Positions 10,832 through 20,376 of a stretch of 64,000 bases of DNA are shown here, piece after piece. The translations under genes were made by a program, and so were the position numbers. Origin of the DNA: Melieria omissa (Eukaryota; Arthropoda; Insecta; Diptera; Ulidiidae); the NCBI GenBank assembly GCA_963971225.1, contig OZ020268.1, forward strand, positions 52,378,404 to 52,442,403, read 5' to 3'. Below the pieces are notes generated by a model. It had not been told where the DNA came from. It ran no database searches and was given only the letters and a program-made list of their open reading frames with translations. How positions within the stretch are numbered: the stretch's first letter is position 1; each line of letters starts with the position of its first letter.

Positions 10832-11197
10832 GAGGAGAAAATTTACGGTTTGGAATGTGATTCCAATAATACAAGTGGAGAAGGAAAAGTATATGTTTCA
10901 AACAAAGAAAATATTAAAGAAGTTAAAAAACAGAATAAAACTTTGGGAAGGAAAATTCCTAAAGCGCCCGCCGACGAATTTACCGGTAATATAATAAGTT
11001 ATGAAAATGAGACAAATTACTCGGGACGAGGCCCTGGGACGCCAGCCGAAGGGAATACCGGCATATATAATGAAGAAGTCGAAAATTTGAGAGAGGAAAT
11101 TGAATGTGAAATAAGTAGAATACAAGTCAGCACCAGCGCCGAAACCTGCGCTAAACCGTCGACGTCAGCGACAAATTCCGTGGGAACGGAATGCTGA
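10832..11197 (+). pseudogene. Element D, possible Gag fragment
   Basis: An open frame begins precisely at the end of the BEL LTR and runs to a stop at 11195-11197 without an ATG near its start, so it is the downstream part of an interrupted gene. The sequence is Lys/Glu/Asn-rich with a Ser/Thr-rich end and no motif I recognise. Position before the RT suggests a Gag C-terminus or Gag-Pol linker. Family assignment is inference only. Confidence 0.4.
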
Positions 11198-11492
11198 GCG
11201 TCTGCTACGTCGTTGCGCAAGTATGTGACTTTTCGCCGTTTGTCTTTTGGGCGGCGTTAGATTTCGGCTTGCGCTACCACTGCATTTCGGTGCAACTCGA
11301 CGCTTTCGTCCGGTGACACAACACTGTGACCCAACGGTGACCAACAACAAAAAGAAAGCTACGGCCAGCCGTTGACTTAGCATTTTAGCTTAGCTGGAGC
11401 GTAGCACTTAAATTTTAGTTTAATCGATAAGAATCGGTGTAAAGGTGCATAGCACCTAAGCGAATAAATAAAGTAATAAAAAAGGCACATAA
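11198..11492 (+). other. Noncoding stretch inside element D
   Basis: No coding similarity is recognisable. The region includes a small palindromic motif (GGTGCATAGCACC near 11442) and AATAAA near 11464. In an intact element the protease would be expected here, so material was lost or replaced. Confidence 0.35.
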
Positions 11493-11582
11493 TAAATAAT
11501 TTAATTGATTGGCACGACAGCCCGCTTACGCGAGACTAAGGCCTAGCTTCCCGCAACCACCCGTGTTGTGCGTGTTAATTTT
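11493..11582 (-). mobile_element. Second RTE-like 3' end fragment, inverted
   Basis: About 65 bases (11508-11572) are the reverse complement of 7035-7110, the 3' end of the RTE-like family seen in the BEL element. The copy is flanked by a 12-base duplication AAAAGGCACATA (about 11480-11491 and 11583-11594), and the AT-rich tail lies on the left as expected for a minus-strand insertion. It is an extremely 5' truncated copy. Confidence 0.8.
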
Positions 11583-11639
11583 AAAAGGCACATAGTGCCT
11601 AAAAAACGCGATTGATTTAACTTACATTCCAATGTAAAT

Positions 11640-11853
11640 ATGAGTATACCTTTCCAAACGGACATAAAAGCAGAAATATGTACAATTGTTGAAACTCCTA
11701 TATGGAGTAAACAATATCCCTATCCATTTTCTGTCAATTCGTTTGTGAACAAGGAAGTAGATAAAATGTTGAAGGAAGGAATAATAAGGCCAAGTAAGAG
11801 CCCACACAATTCACCAATATGGGTTGTGCCAAAGAAAGGTACGAATGAGGATG
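11640..11853 (+). pseudogene. Element D reverse transcriptase, N-terminal part
   Basis: The frame contains the pre-RT region and the KEGIIRPSKSPHNSPIWVV motif that opens Ty3/gypsy reverse transcriptases. It is cut at 11853, where element C starts. The GATG target duplication is at 11850-11853, and the RT continues at 18943 in a compatible frame. Confidence 0.88.
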
Positions 11854-12045
11854 TGTTGACAACCCTGAAGACCGGGGATAAGGTGGCAACCCGGGGAATT
11901 CGTTCTTGCTGGTTGGCCGACGAGAGAGCACGCGCGTAGCCCCGAACAATTATTCCAACTTATATTAAAATACGATTTGAATAAACCAGTTGTTTAAGTT
12001 AAAACTGAACGTTAAGTGTTTGTGACGTTAGGAGGAACCAACGCG

Positions 12046-12363
12046 AGTTACGTTCATTGACTTAACGCCCCAATTCCACACCAACCTTCTGGCTAAGCGA
12101 ATATTTCGCAATTTACCGGGTAAGCAATTACCAGTGCACTGACCGTTTCATGCTGATTCAAACTGTCAATGCACTGGAATTGATTCAAAATGCCTACTCG
12201 GCATTATCACCTTTTGGCTTCATACGAACTTTCACTATTTCGGAAAGTTAGTCTTAAGACCAAACTAAGTGAATAAAGTTCATTGAAGAAAATTCTCCGG
12301 GTTTTATTCGGAACACAATTACAGTGTAGAAAATTCTCCGGGTAAAACCCTAAAAACATAATT
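12046..12363 (+). repeat. 5' LTR of element B
   Basis: 318 bases, nearly identical to 14572-14889. Differences seen are at 12119, 12321 and 12351. AATAAA lies near 12273. The LTR is followed at once by the primer-binding site. Confidence 0.93.
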
Positions 12364-12381
12364 GGCGCAGTCGGAGTGCTA
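12364..12381 (+). promoter_or_regulatory. Primer-binding site of element B
   Basis: TGGCGCAGTCGG begins immediately after the LTR, the position and TGG start expected of a tRNA 3'-end primer-binding site. Assignment to tRNA-Ser is from memory of related fly elements. Confidence 0.75.
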
Positions 12382-12492
12382 CAAATCCGAAGACTTGTAT
12401 AAAGTGCTTAAAGTGCCCCAAAAGCAAGGGACGAAAGCCAATTCCGAAGGAATTACTAAAAAATCTCAACAACACAAAACCAATAGTGCATA

Positions 12493-13338
12493 ATGCCCAA
12501 CAACAACGTCGAAACGCAACAGCTTCAAGCCATTATTCAACGCCAAGAGGATGTAATTGCTAGCCTAGAACAACTCCGCGAGCTCCGCGAACAACACAAT
12601 CCAAATAACAACGTTATGTACAACGAAGCAGACGGACACTTCAACGGTTCCACTGAACATTGTTACCAAAACATCGGGGAACTCCTATTGAGCCAGGACA
12701 GCGTTATCAACCAGTTCCGACACCTCAAAGCATTCGGAATGAACAAAGAATACAGCCTACTACAATTCATCGACGCAGTGGAGAGATGCCTCAAACTATG
12801 TCGAAACAACCAGCAACTTCAAGACTTTGGAGTCCAAATCGTCATCAACGAAAAACTCCTCGGAGATGCCGCCAGGTGTATCCGACAATTGGGAGACTGC
12901 AGCGATTGGAACACTATCAAATGGAAATTGGCCCAACGATTCCGACCACAAAGGACATATGCAGAAGTATTCAACAAATGCAGAACTGCGAAGACAACGA
13001 TTTGGTGCATCATGCTTCTAGCCCTTATTCCGTTAACTCACCAGTCGATGACACTCGAGAGGATTGAATCAAACTTAGGCTACTCAGAAATCAACATGAA
13101 TGTCGAGGAAATCGTCAATGACTACGATATAATTTTACATATTATAAACCCGCAAGAGATTTTGAATATTACTAACCAATTCGAAACAATTACCAATCAC
13201 ATACGAGATAATAATTACAAAAATATGATGCTCTCAGAAATATACAACGTCAAAAACAAAATTCATACAATCATACCACATAGATACAAACGAGGACTTA
13301 GGTACAGCAATGAAGTGGCTATATGGTACCCTAGATGA
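12493..13338 (+). pseudogene. Gag N-terminal region fused to Env N-terminal region (element B)
   Basis: One ATG-initiated frame encodes about 168 residues of errantivirus-like Gag and then continues in frame into the Env signal segment and extracellular region. The change occurs at 12990-13000, within a few bases of the position homologous to the TTTTCAG splice site of element A. The frame covers Env up to the furin-type R-x-K-R site near 13290. There an 11-base deletion relative to element A shifts the frame, giving a stop at 13336-13338. The fused arrangement matches what a spliced env messenger would look like. Confidence 0.85.
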
Positions 13339-14455
13339 TAATGATAGGCAAAACATTGAAGAGCATTTTTCGGTAGTTGACTCTAACAACCACAATATAA
13401 TAAATGACATGAATCAACAGATAAAAATCAACAATAACTTCAATACTTCACTTATCCAGTTAAAAAATGCTATCAATTCCGACAGACAAAAGATTCAACA
13501 AGAAGTTAACAAAATCAATAAAGAAAACGAGCAATTGTATAACTCAAATCTGTTTCTCCAACAAATGTTTAAACTCAACATACTCAAAGAGCAAGTCGAA
13601 CACATCCAACAAAACATTGCCTCAGCTAGAACAGGTACATTACAACCCAATATTCTCACTAACGATGAAATAATTAAATATGACATTGATTTCAAAAAAT
13701 TACTACATATTCGACTAGGCGTTGCTATTTCTAAAGAAGAAAATGAAGTCTTTGTTATAAAACTACCCGTGAGCACAATCAAAGTTACAAAAAAACTACT
13801 GATACCGATGCCCGACACTAATTCTTTTGAAATCGAGTCCGAACTGGAATATATCGTAGACATTAAAACTAAAACATACACCTTTGAGGAAAACAAGTCT
13901 ATTTTTGAGTTAAAGGAAAGTAAAAACTGTGTAGTCCATAAGAAATGCGCTCTTATTAAAAATGCAAACCAAGAAATTATTGAACTCGATAAAGACACTA
14001 TTATTCTAAAGAATTTCAAAAACAAGCTAATGAATAGTACTTGCGATGAAAGGAAAATCTCAATCAATGGAAATTATTTTATTACATTTAATAATTGTAC
14101 AATAACCATAGATGGCAAAAAGTTCTCAAATAAAAAATTCTATTTCAAAGAACAATTCGTCATTCCAAAAAACAATACACCATATGTAAACAAAAAGTTG
14201 TCATTAGATGAAGTAATCCTGAACCAAGAGGAAAATATAAAAGCCATCGAAGAATTAAAATTTCACAAGATTATCAATTATGGCATAGGAAGCTTATCAA
14301 TTAGCATAATTACTATCATAATTATTTCTATTTTAATAATCCAATGCTATTGTAAATGTAGAGCCACTGAAATCCACATCAGAAATGAAATACCCCAAAA
14401 TAAGTCAGTAAAAGACGACACTATAGAAAAACTCAAAGAGAAATACAATGTATAA
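13310..14455 (+). pseudogene. env: Env fusion-subunit region of element B, in a shifted frame
   Basis: This frame starts just after the furin site. It has the DDNDRQ block (near 13330), a long coiled-coil-like heptad region, Cys pairs near 13930-13950, and a C-terminal hydrophobic membrane segment (near 14275-14345) with a short Lys/Glu-rich cytoplasmic tail. Homology to the Env of element A is clear along its length. The upstream frame break separates it from the signal peptide. Confidence 0.87.
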
Positions 14456-14571
14456 AGAAACAAAATCAATGTGAAACAAAAGTATGTCAACAAATATGTA
14501 TGTTCGTATGAAAACACAAGGCCCAATCTCCAATCGCAACTTCAGGAGAATTGCGAGACCAAGGGGGGAAG

Positions 14572-14889
14572 AGTTACGTTCATTGACTTAACGCCCCAAT
14601 TCCACACCAACCTTCTGGCTAAGCGAATATTTCGCAATTTACCGAGTAAGCAATTACCAGTGCACTGACCGTTTCATGCTGATTCAAACTGTCAATGCAC
14701 TGGAATTGATTCAAAATGCCTACTCGGCATTATCACCTTTTGGCTTCATACGAACTTTCACTATTTCGGAAAGTTAGTCTTAAGACCAAACTAAGTGAAT
14801 AAAGTTCATTGAAGAAAATTCTCCGGGTTTTATTCGGAACACAATTTCAGTGTAGAAAATTCTCCGGGTAAAACCCAAAAAACATAATT
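14572..14889 (+). repeat. 3' LTR of element B
   Basis: 318 bases, starting AGTTACG after the purine tract AAGGGGGGAAG and ending ATAATT. It is followed by the CGCG target duplication and then by the remaining 15 bases of the LTR of element C. Confidence 0.93.
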
Positions 14890-15078
14890 CGCGTGGGTAT
14901 CATCTACAATTCAGAAGTGGGATATAAGCCCTGCCGGCTCGGTGTAAACTAGCGCTCCGCGGGACACTCGTCGCGAGCAGCGAGAACGCGTCGTCGAACT
15001 TTGAACTTTAACGAACGCCCAGCGGGGCAACGAGAAAGTGAACAAGCGAAAGAAACGGACGAAAGTGAAAGAAAAATA

Positions 15079-16752
15079 ATGGTGAAAATCAGCGAGCTAC
15101 GCATAGATGTGTTGAAAAAAATGTTGGGCGAGAAAGGGTTGCCAACGCAAGGCAACAAGAACAATCTCGTAGAAAGGTTGACGGAAGCGTTAGGGGTGGA
15201 CGAGGTTGAAGTTAGTCAACCGTTCATTCAGGAGCAGGTCAACCATCTGCATTCCATGCTGGAAAACATAATGGGTATGCTGCAGCAGAATATGCAACTG
15301 ACAACTGCACAGCCTGCTCCTCCGTCGCCGCATCCAAGTATGCAAAGCGCAAGCGTGACGAGTGACACAGTGGTTCGCGAAGGCTATTCCGTGCGCGAAA
15401 TAGCGGAAACGCTACCCGAGTTCGATCCGACAAGTGACACTTCGCCAACAGCCGAACAGTTTGTGGAACGGGTGAACAGTGCAAAATGTGCATACATGTG
15501 GAACGAGAAATGTCTCATGCTAGCTGTGTTCAGTCGCTTGAAGGGCGCAGCGCGAATGTGGTATGACGCGATGCCAATTACGTGCGTCAATTGGAGTGAG
15601 TTTTCACAAAAATTGTTGGACGAATTTGGGCGCACGTATGACGAAGCAGAAGTGCACGTGAAGATGGCGCAAACAAGACGTAAGCAAGGTGAACGAGTTA
15701 CCGATTATTGTTTTCGTATGTGTACTATCGGACGCGGTTATGGGTTAAGTGAGTCCGCGATCATAAAACATGTTCGGAACGGAGTACACCACAAAGAACT
15801 ACAAGCCGCAACGGCAGCATTTCGTTATGCCACCCTAAAAGAAATACGCGCCAGTTTCGAAGAATATTTACAAAATGTTTCAGTTCCAAATACGTCATCG
15901 GCCGGACGAATACGCGATCAAAACAAAAGTGAAAAACTCGTCGGAAACGTCGACAGTGGGCAATTTTCCCAAGTCAAGTGCTACAATTGCTCAGAGATAG
16001 GGCACATAGCAGCGAATTGTCCGAAACCACAGCAGCGACCGCGCTGCCAGAACTGTAACAAGGTGCACAGTAGAAGCAATCCGGATTGCGGCGCCAATAT
16101 TACAGTGGTCAGAAGAATTGAATACGCGGAAAAAGAAAAGGCGTTCATAAAGCTAATTGCGATCGGTGAATACAATTTTTCGGCTTACATAGACACCGGC
16201 AGCCAATGTTCGCTAATTACACGGTCAGCAGCTAACAAATTACGTGCACAATTTGAAGTCTGCTCGATCAAACTGAATGGATTTTGCCAAGGCGAGCGGT
16301 GCGCAAATCAAAAAACAAAGTTAACATTGACGATAGACGCTATTGAGATTGAGGCCGAGTTGTTTGTGGTAGATGACGATTTGTTAACCACCGATATTCT
16401 CATCGGGCAAAATGTATTGAATAGTAATTCCATATACACGGTACTACGAGATGGTGAAATGAAAATTTACACGACAGAGATAAAAGCTAATGTCTTGAGT
16501 GTAAAGGTGCGAGGAAAACGTGACATTGAAGGTGAAGAAGTGGTCAGAGAAGTTGACAGCGACGAAAACCGATGCGCGTTGTTAGAGCTCATAAATGAAT
16601 ATAAAGACATTTCCGCGAGAGAGATCAGTGAAATCGGGGAAAGCAACCTAGTTGAAACGGAAATTGAGTTGGACACCGACCAACCAATTGCGCGGCGGCC
16701 ATATCGTGTGCCTGAGTTAAGAAAACGGATCGTGAATGAAATAGTAAATTAA
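15079..16752 (+). pseudogene. Gag-protease of element C with N-terminal SAP domain
   Basis: The first ATG is at 15079; the open frame extends upstream to 15001 only through non-ATG codons. The protein (about 557 residues) starts with a SAP-type DNA-binding motif (residues about 1-40: the LRIDVLKKML helix, then GLPTQGNKNNLVERL). A capsid-like domain follows, then two zinc-knuckle-like Cys clusters (from residue about 301) and a retropepsin-like protease with the active-site DTG at about residue 372. It ends at an in-frame TAA just before RT, where related elements have a sense codon; RT similarity resumes for only about ten residues. The SAP domain would be expected to bind AT-rich or scaffold DNA, but that is inferred from the fold. 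Confidence 0.87.
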
Positions 16753-16789
16753 CTGCTCAAAAATGACATCCTGAGAACAAACTAATCCA

Positions 16790-17356
16790 GGCGTTGCAGA
16801 ACGATCACGAAAACGACAACACGGATGGCGCCATCGAAGCCGAACTCGTGACGCCAACGACAGCAACGACAAGGAGCTACTTGCCGACAACGGGCGTGAA
16901 GGCGCACTTAACAAAAAACGTCAGAAAGCGGCCGAGCGGATGCAACGAGAGAGAGAAAAAGCGAAGAGAACGTTCGTCACCAAACACGATAAGCCGACAA
17001 TTTACGCCGAAGGTGAACTCGTTTTGGTGGAGAATGAACCAGGTGCCATCGGCGGTTCACGCAAGCTGGAGCCAAGATATAAAGGTCCGTTCAAGGTAAT
17101 CAAGAAACTCAACAACGCCAGGTACGCCATCGAAGACCTCCCTGGTACCCATCGAACGCAACGCCACTTCCAGTCGGTATATGCCACCGACAAGATGAAA
17201 CCGTACTGCAGCTTACCACGCTTCGAATCAGAAGAAGACGAGGGAAGAGACGACGCAGGAGTTGATGAAGAAGAAGACCTAAACGACAGTCAGAAGCGAG
17301 GTCGCTTCAGATATCAGGAACGGCCGACTGTTGACCACCCTGAAGACCGGGGATAA
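16790..17356 (+). pseudogene. Integrase C-terminal region of element C
   Basis: After a deletion of RT, RNase H and the integrase core (junction about 16770-16800), the frame encodes a Lys/Arg-rich helix and the LVLVENEPG and KLEPRYKGPF blocks of a gypsy-type integrase C-terminal barrel. A NARYAIEDLPG strand and an acidic tail follow. The frame enters the 3' LTR at 17329. It is open from at least 16870 and has lost its start. Confidence 0.82.
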
Positions 17357-18942
17357 GGTGGCAACCCGGGGAGTTCGTTCTTGCTGGTTGGCCGACGAGA
17401 GAGCACGCGCGTAGCCCCGAACAATTATTCCAATTTATATTAAGGGGCACAACTAGTTTGAAATTTTGAAAATTTCGTTTTTTGTTTTATTTCATATCTT
17501 TATAGTATAACTATCATAGAAAAAGTATAGGAACGGATTTTGTCGAATTCGTAAAAGTCTCTGAGATACAGAGCCTCAAATCCGTCTCGTTCACTACGCG
17601 GTAACACGGTTTTAAAACTTTAAACGCGTTTTTCTCAAAACTACATTTTTCAAATTTGCTGCAGCTGTAACTTGATAACAAATCATCCGATCGACTTGGG
17701 TCTTTTTTTAGCTTCTTGTGTATTTGTTTTTCCATACAATGACCCTTCAGTTTAATGATAGGATGAAAAGTATAATTATGCCAGGCCAGAAACCATCAGA
17801 TTTTTCAGCAAAATTTTATTTTTTTTTTCAAAAAACCGCCATTTTGTTGAATTTTATTTTTTTTTTTACAACCGAGGGTCATTGTATAGAAAATATAACC
17901 TAGTTAAGTAAAATTTTTGGTTTTGTTGATTTCAGGCACTGCGAAGGCTACCATCACTGCAGCAGTGGGAGAACGTTTTTTTTTTGAAGACTCAGGAGAT
18001 CTTGGATAACTTGCTGAAAATCAAATATTTTCATTTGAAAAAATTACTTTGTATTCATTATTTATGCATAAATATTATTATATATTATATTATATTATAA
18101 ACAATTATTCCAATTTATATTAAGGGGCACAACTAGTTTGAAATTTTGAAAATTTCGTTTTTTGTTTTATTTCATATCTTTATAGTATAACTATCATAGA
18201 AAAAGTATAGGAACGGATTTTGTCGAATTCGTAAAAGTCTCTGAGATACAGAGCCTCAAATCCGTCTCGTTCACTACGCGGTAACACGGTTTTAAAACTT
18301 TAAACGCGTTTTTCTCAAAACTACATTTTTCAAATTTGCTGTTGTAACTTGATAACAAATCAACCGATCGACTTGGGTCTTTTTTTAGCTTCTTGTGTAT
18401 TTGTTTTTCCATACAATGACCCTCCAGTTTAATGATAGGATGAAAAGTATAATTATGCCAGGCCAGAAACCATCAGATTTTTCAGCAAAATTTTATTTTT
18501 TTTTTCAAAAAACCGCCATTTTGTTGAATTTTATTTTTTTTTTTACAACCGAGGGTCATTGTATAGAAAATATAACCTAGTTAAGTAAAATTTTTGGTTT
18601 TGTTGATTTCAGGCACTGCGAAGGCTACCATCACTGCAGCAGTGGGAGAACGTTTTTTTTTTGAAGACTCAGGAGATCTTGGATAACTTGCTGAAAATCA
18701 AATATTTTCATTTGAAAAAATTACTTTGTATTCATTATTTATGCATAAATATATCTGCAAAATTTTAAAACATTCGATGCAATACTTCACAAAATTCAAA
18801 ATTCACAAAAATCTCCTTTTTCAGGCGGTCAAACTAGTTGTGCCCCTTAAAATACGATTTGAATAAACCAGTTGTTTGAGTTAAAACTGAACGTTAAGTG
18901 TTTGTGACGTTAGGAGGAACCAACGTGTGGGTATCATCTACA
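17329..18942 (+). repeat. 3' LTR of element C, split by a TTAA element
   Basis: The LTR parts are 17329-17443 and 18851-18942 plus one TTAA, giving 207 bases in total. The element within uses the LTR TTAA as its target. The LTR ends CATCTACA at 18942, followed by GATG. Confidence 0.92.
17444..18846. mobile_element. TTAA-flanked MITE-like element with internal tandem duplication
   Basis: Termini are GGGGCACAACTAGTTTGA and its inverse, flanked by TTAA at 17440-17443 and 18847-18850, the piggyBac-type target. The interior is a tandem duplication with a period of about 677-680 bases (17421-18096 and 18100-18770). The second copy starts with about 23 bases of LTR flank plus the element's left end. 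The copies differ by a 3-base indel and few substitutions. I see no coding sequence. Confidence 0.9.
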
Positions 18943-19494
18943 GATGGAACACCGAAAGTACGAATGGTAATCGACTATAAAAAAATAAACGAGGAAACGA
19001 AGGCGGATAAATATCCAATACCTGATAGTAGTGTTATACTTTCGAATCTAGGAGGGTCAAAATATTTTTCAACGATTGATCTGGAATCAGGATTCCATCA
19101 GATCTTAATTAAGGAAAGCGACATAGAGAAAACAGCTTTTTCTGTAAATAATGGCAAATATGAATTCTTTAGAACGCCATTTGGATTAAAAAACGCACCA
19201 AGTATTTTTCAAAGAACAATGGATAATGTTTTGAAGAATTATATAGGAAAGTTTTGTCATGTTTATATTGATGACATTATCATTTTTTCAAAAAGTTTGG
19301 AGGAACACAAAAGACACTTGAGTAAAATAATAGAGGTATTAAAGAATGCGAATATGAAAATCGCATTGGAAAAATCAAAATTTTATCAGGAGGAAGTTGA
19401 ATTTTTGGGAAATAATGCAAATAATGTTATTAAAACAGATCCAAAAAAAGTGGAGACAATTTTAAATTTTCCGGTCCCTAAAACCTTACGACAG
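18943..19494 (+). pseudogene. Element D reverse transcriptase, central part
   Basis: Continues the RT cut at 11853. Motifs seen: KVRMVIDYKKIN, KYFSTIDLESGFHQI, the FGLKNAPSIFQR block and the YIDD catalytic motif near 19265. It stops being RT at 19494, where a TTAA element enters. Confidence 0.9.
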
Positions 19495-19498
19495 TTAA

Positions 19499-19780
19499 CA
19501 CATTTTAAGCGGGTAGCCTAGTATATGAAACTATGCTGCGTAGCGGGCATTACTTGCAAAACAAGCAAAAATTGCGCGATCCAAAATAAATAAAACTTGA
19601 AATTTATGAAACTAAAATAATTATATGAAATAATACTTTCAGTTTTATATGAAAACCAATCCGGTAAAAATACCGTCTCCCGCTTTTAAAGTGCCTACAT
19701 TCAAAAGGTAAAAATACCCGCCCCGCTTATAAGCAGCAGTTTTCACAACGGGTAATTTTACCCGGCCCGCTTTTAATGTG
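19499..19780. mobile_element. TTAA-type MITE inserted in the RT of element D
   Basis: 282 bases with inverted ends CACATT(T/A)(T/A)AAGCGGG, flanked by TTAA at 19495-19498 and 19781-19784. The reading frame of the RT on both sides is consistent with one TTAA in the original. Internal GGTAAAAATACC-type repeats lie near 19670, 19710 and 19755. It is noncoding and presumably mobilised by a piggyBac-like transposase elsewhere. Confidence 0.9.
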
Positions 19781-19784
19781 TTAA

Positions 19785-20222
19785 GAAGTTTTTTTGGGTA
19801 TGATAGGATATTATAGGAAATTCATTAAGAATTACGTAAAAATAGCAAAACCATTAACGAAACATTTATCGGGTGAAAATGGAAGAGTTTCGCAATACAT
19901 GTTTAAGAAAATTAAAATTACAATAGAACAAGAAGTAATTTTGGCAATTCAAAAATTAAAGTCTTTATTAATAAATCAGGTAGAACTGATTCAACCAAAT
20001 TTTAATGAAAAGTTTATTTTAACAACGGATGCATCAAATGAAGCTATAGGTGGAGTCTTAAGCCAAGGGGGTAGACCTATTACATTTATTTCAAAAACAT
20101 TAAACTCAACGGAAAGAAATTATGCAACTAATGAAAAAAAGTTATACGCCATTGTGTGGGCATTAAAGAATTTGAGGAGTCATTTGTATGGAGTCTCGGA
20201 CTTAGAAATTCACACCGATCAC
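19785..20222 (+). pseudogene. Element D RT connection and RNase H fragment
   Basis: Starts with the GMIGYYRKFIKNYVKIAKPLT connection segment. RNase H follows with the TDASNEAIGGVLSQ, ERNYATNEKKL-AIVWALKNLR and HTDH motifs. The catalytic part ends abruptly at about 20222; the rest of Pol and any env body are deleted. Confidence 0.88.
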
Positions 20223-20228
20223 GATTTT

Positions 20229-20376
20229 TATATCCAATCAACCATCAACTCTTAACTCTAATTGTCTCTTCAATCAAATATATGAAGAACCTCACCATGC
20301 ATCACAGAATATGATGTTAAGCAACACTGAACAGCAACCCCAAAATCTAACCTCCATCGGACTGCCAATAAGTTAA
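20229..20376 (+). pseudogene. C-terminal tail of element D, possibly Env
   Basis: A frame ending at 20374-20376 encodes a Gln/Asn/Pro-rich tail with a TSIGLPIS terminus. It directly follows the RNase H break in another frame. By position it could be the end of an env product, but similarity is too short to be sure. A possible LTR follows from about 20371. Confidence 0.4.

Larger units (their letters stand above)
12046..14889 (+). mobile_element. Element B: pol-less, env-bearing errantivirus-like provirus
   Basis: Both LTRs are complete and 318 bases long (12046-12363 and 14572-14889), starting AGTTACG and ending ATAATT, with three differences seen (about 1 percent). A primer-binding site TGGCGCAGTCGG follows the 5' LTR directly; I associate it with tRNA-Ser priming as in 17.6 and 297. 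A purine tract (14561-14571) precedes the 3' LTR. The body encodes the first part of Gag joined directly to Env, with no protease, RT, RNase H or integrase. The join lies at the position where env of element A has its 3' splice site. Confidence 0.93.
11854..14908 (+). repeat. 5' LTR of element C, split by element B
   Basis: The LTR parts are 11854-12045 and 14894-14908, which together give 207 bases ending CATCTACA. The intervening provirus B made a CGCG target duplication (12042-12045 and 14890-14893). The LTR includes AATAAA near 11979. Confidence 0.9.
11854..18942 (+). mobile_element. Element C: Gag-Pro LTR retrotransposon with nested insertions
   Basis: Element C has TG...CA LTRs and a 4-base target duplication GATG (11850-11853 and 18943-18946). 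Without insertions each LTR is 207 bases, and I count five differences (about 2.4 percent). The 5' LTR is split by element B. The 3' LTR is split by a TTAA element. Between the LTRs are a Gag-protease frame, a large deletion that removes RT, RNase H and most of integrase, and an integrase C-terminal part. Confidence 0.92.
10832..20376 (+). mobile_element. Element D: oldest layer, a broken Ty3/gypsy retrotransposon
   Basis: Segments of one LTR retroelement are spread over this interval: a gag-like piece (10832-11197), the start of RT (11640-11853), the rest of RT (18943-19494), a linker to RNase H (19785-20222), and a short C-terminal tail that may be from env (about 20229-20376). They are separated by element C, an RTE-like fragment and a TTAA MITE, each with target duplications, so D predates them all. 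The region between RNase H and the tail is deleted. The left end is cut by the BEL element. Confidence 0.8.

Noticed and set aside
15001..15078. An upstream start for Gag of element C
   Set aside because: Only a TTG begins the frame there; the first ATG (15079) directly precedes the SAP motif.
17718..18580. Pair of identical 61-residue open frames
   Set aside because: They are duplicated noncoding sequence of the TTAA element, dominated by T-rich (Phe) codons.
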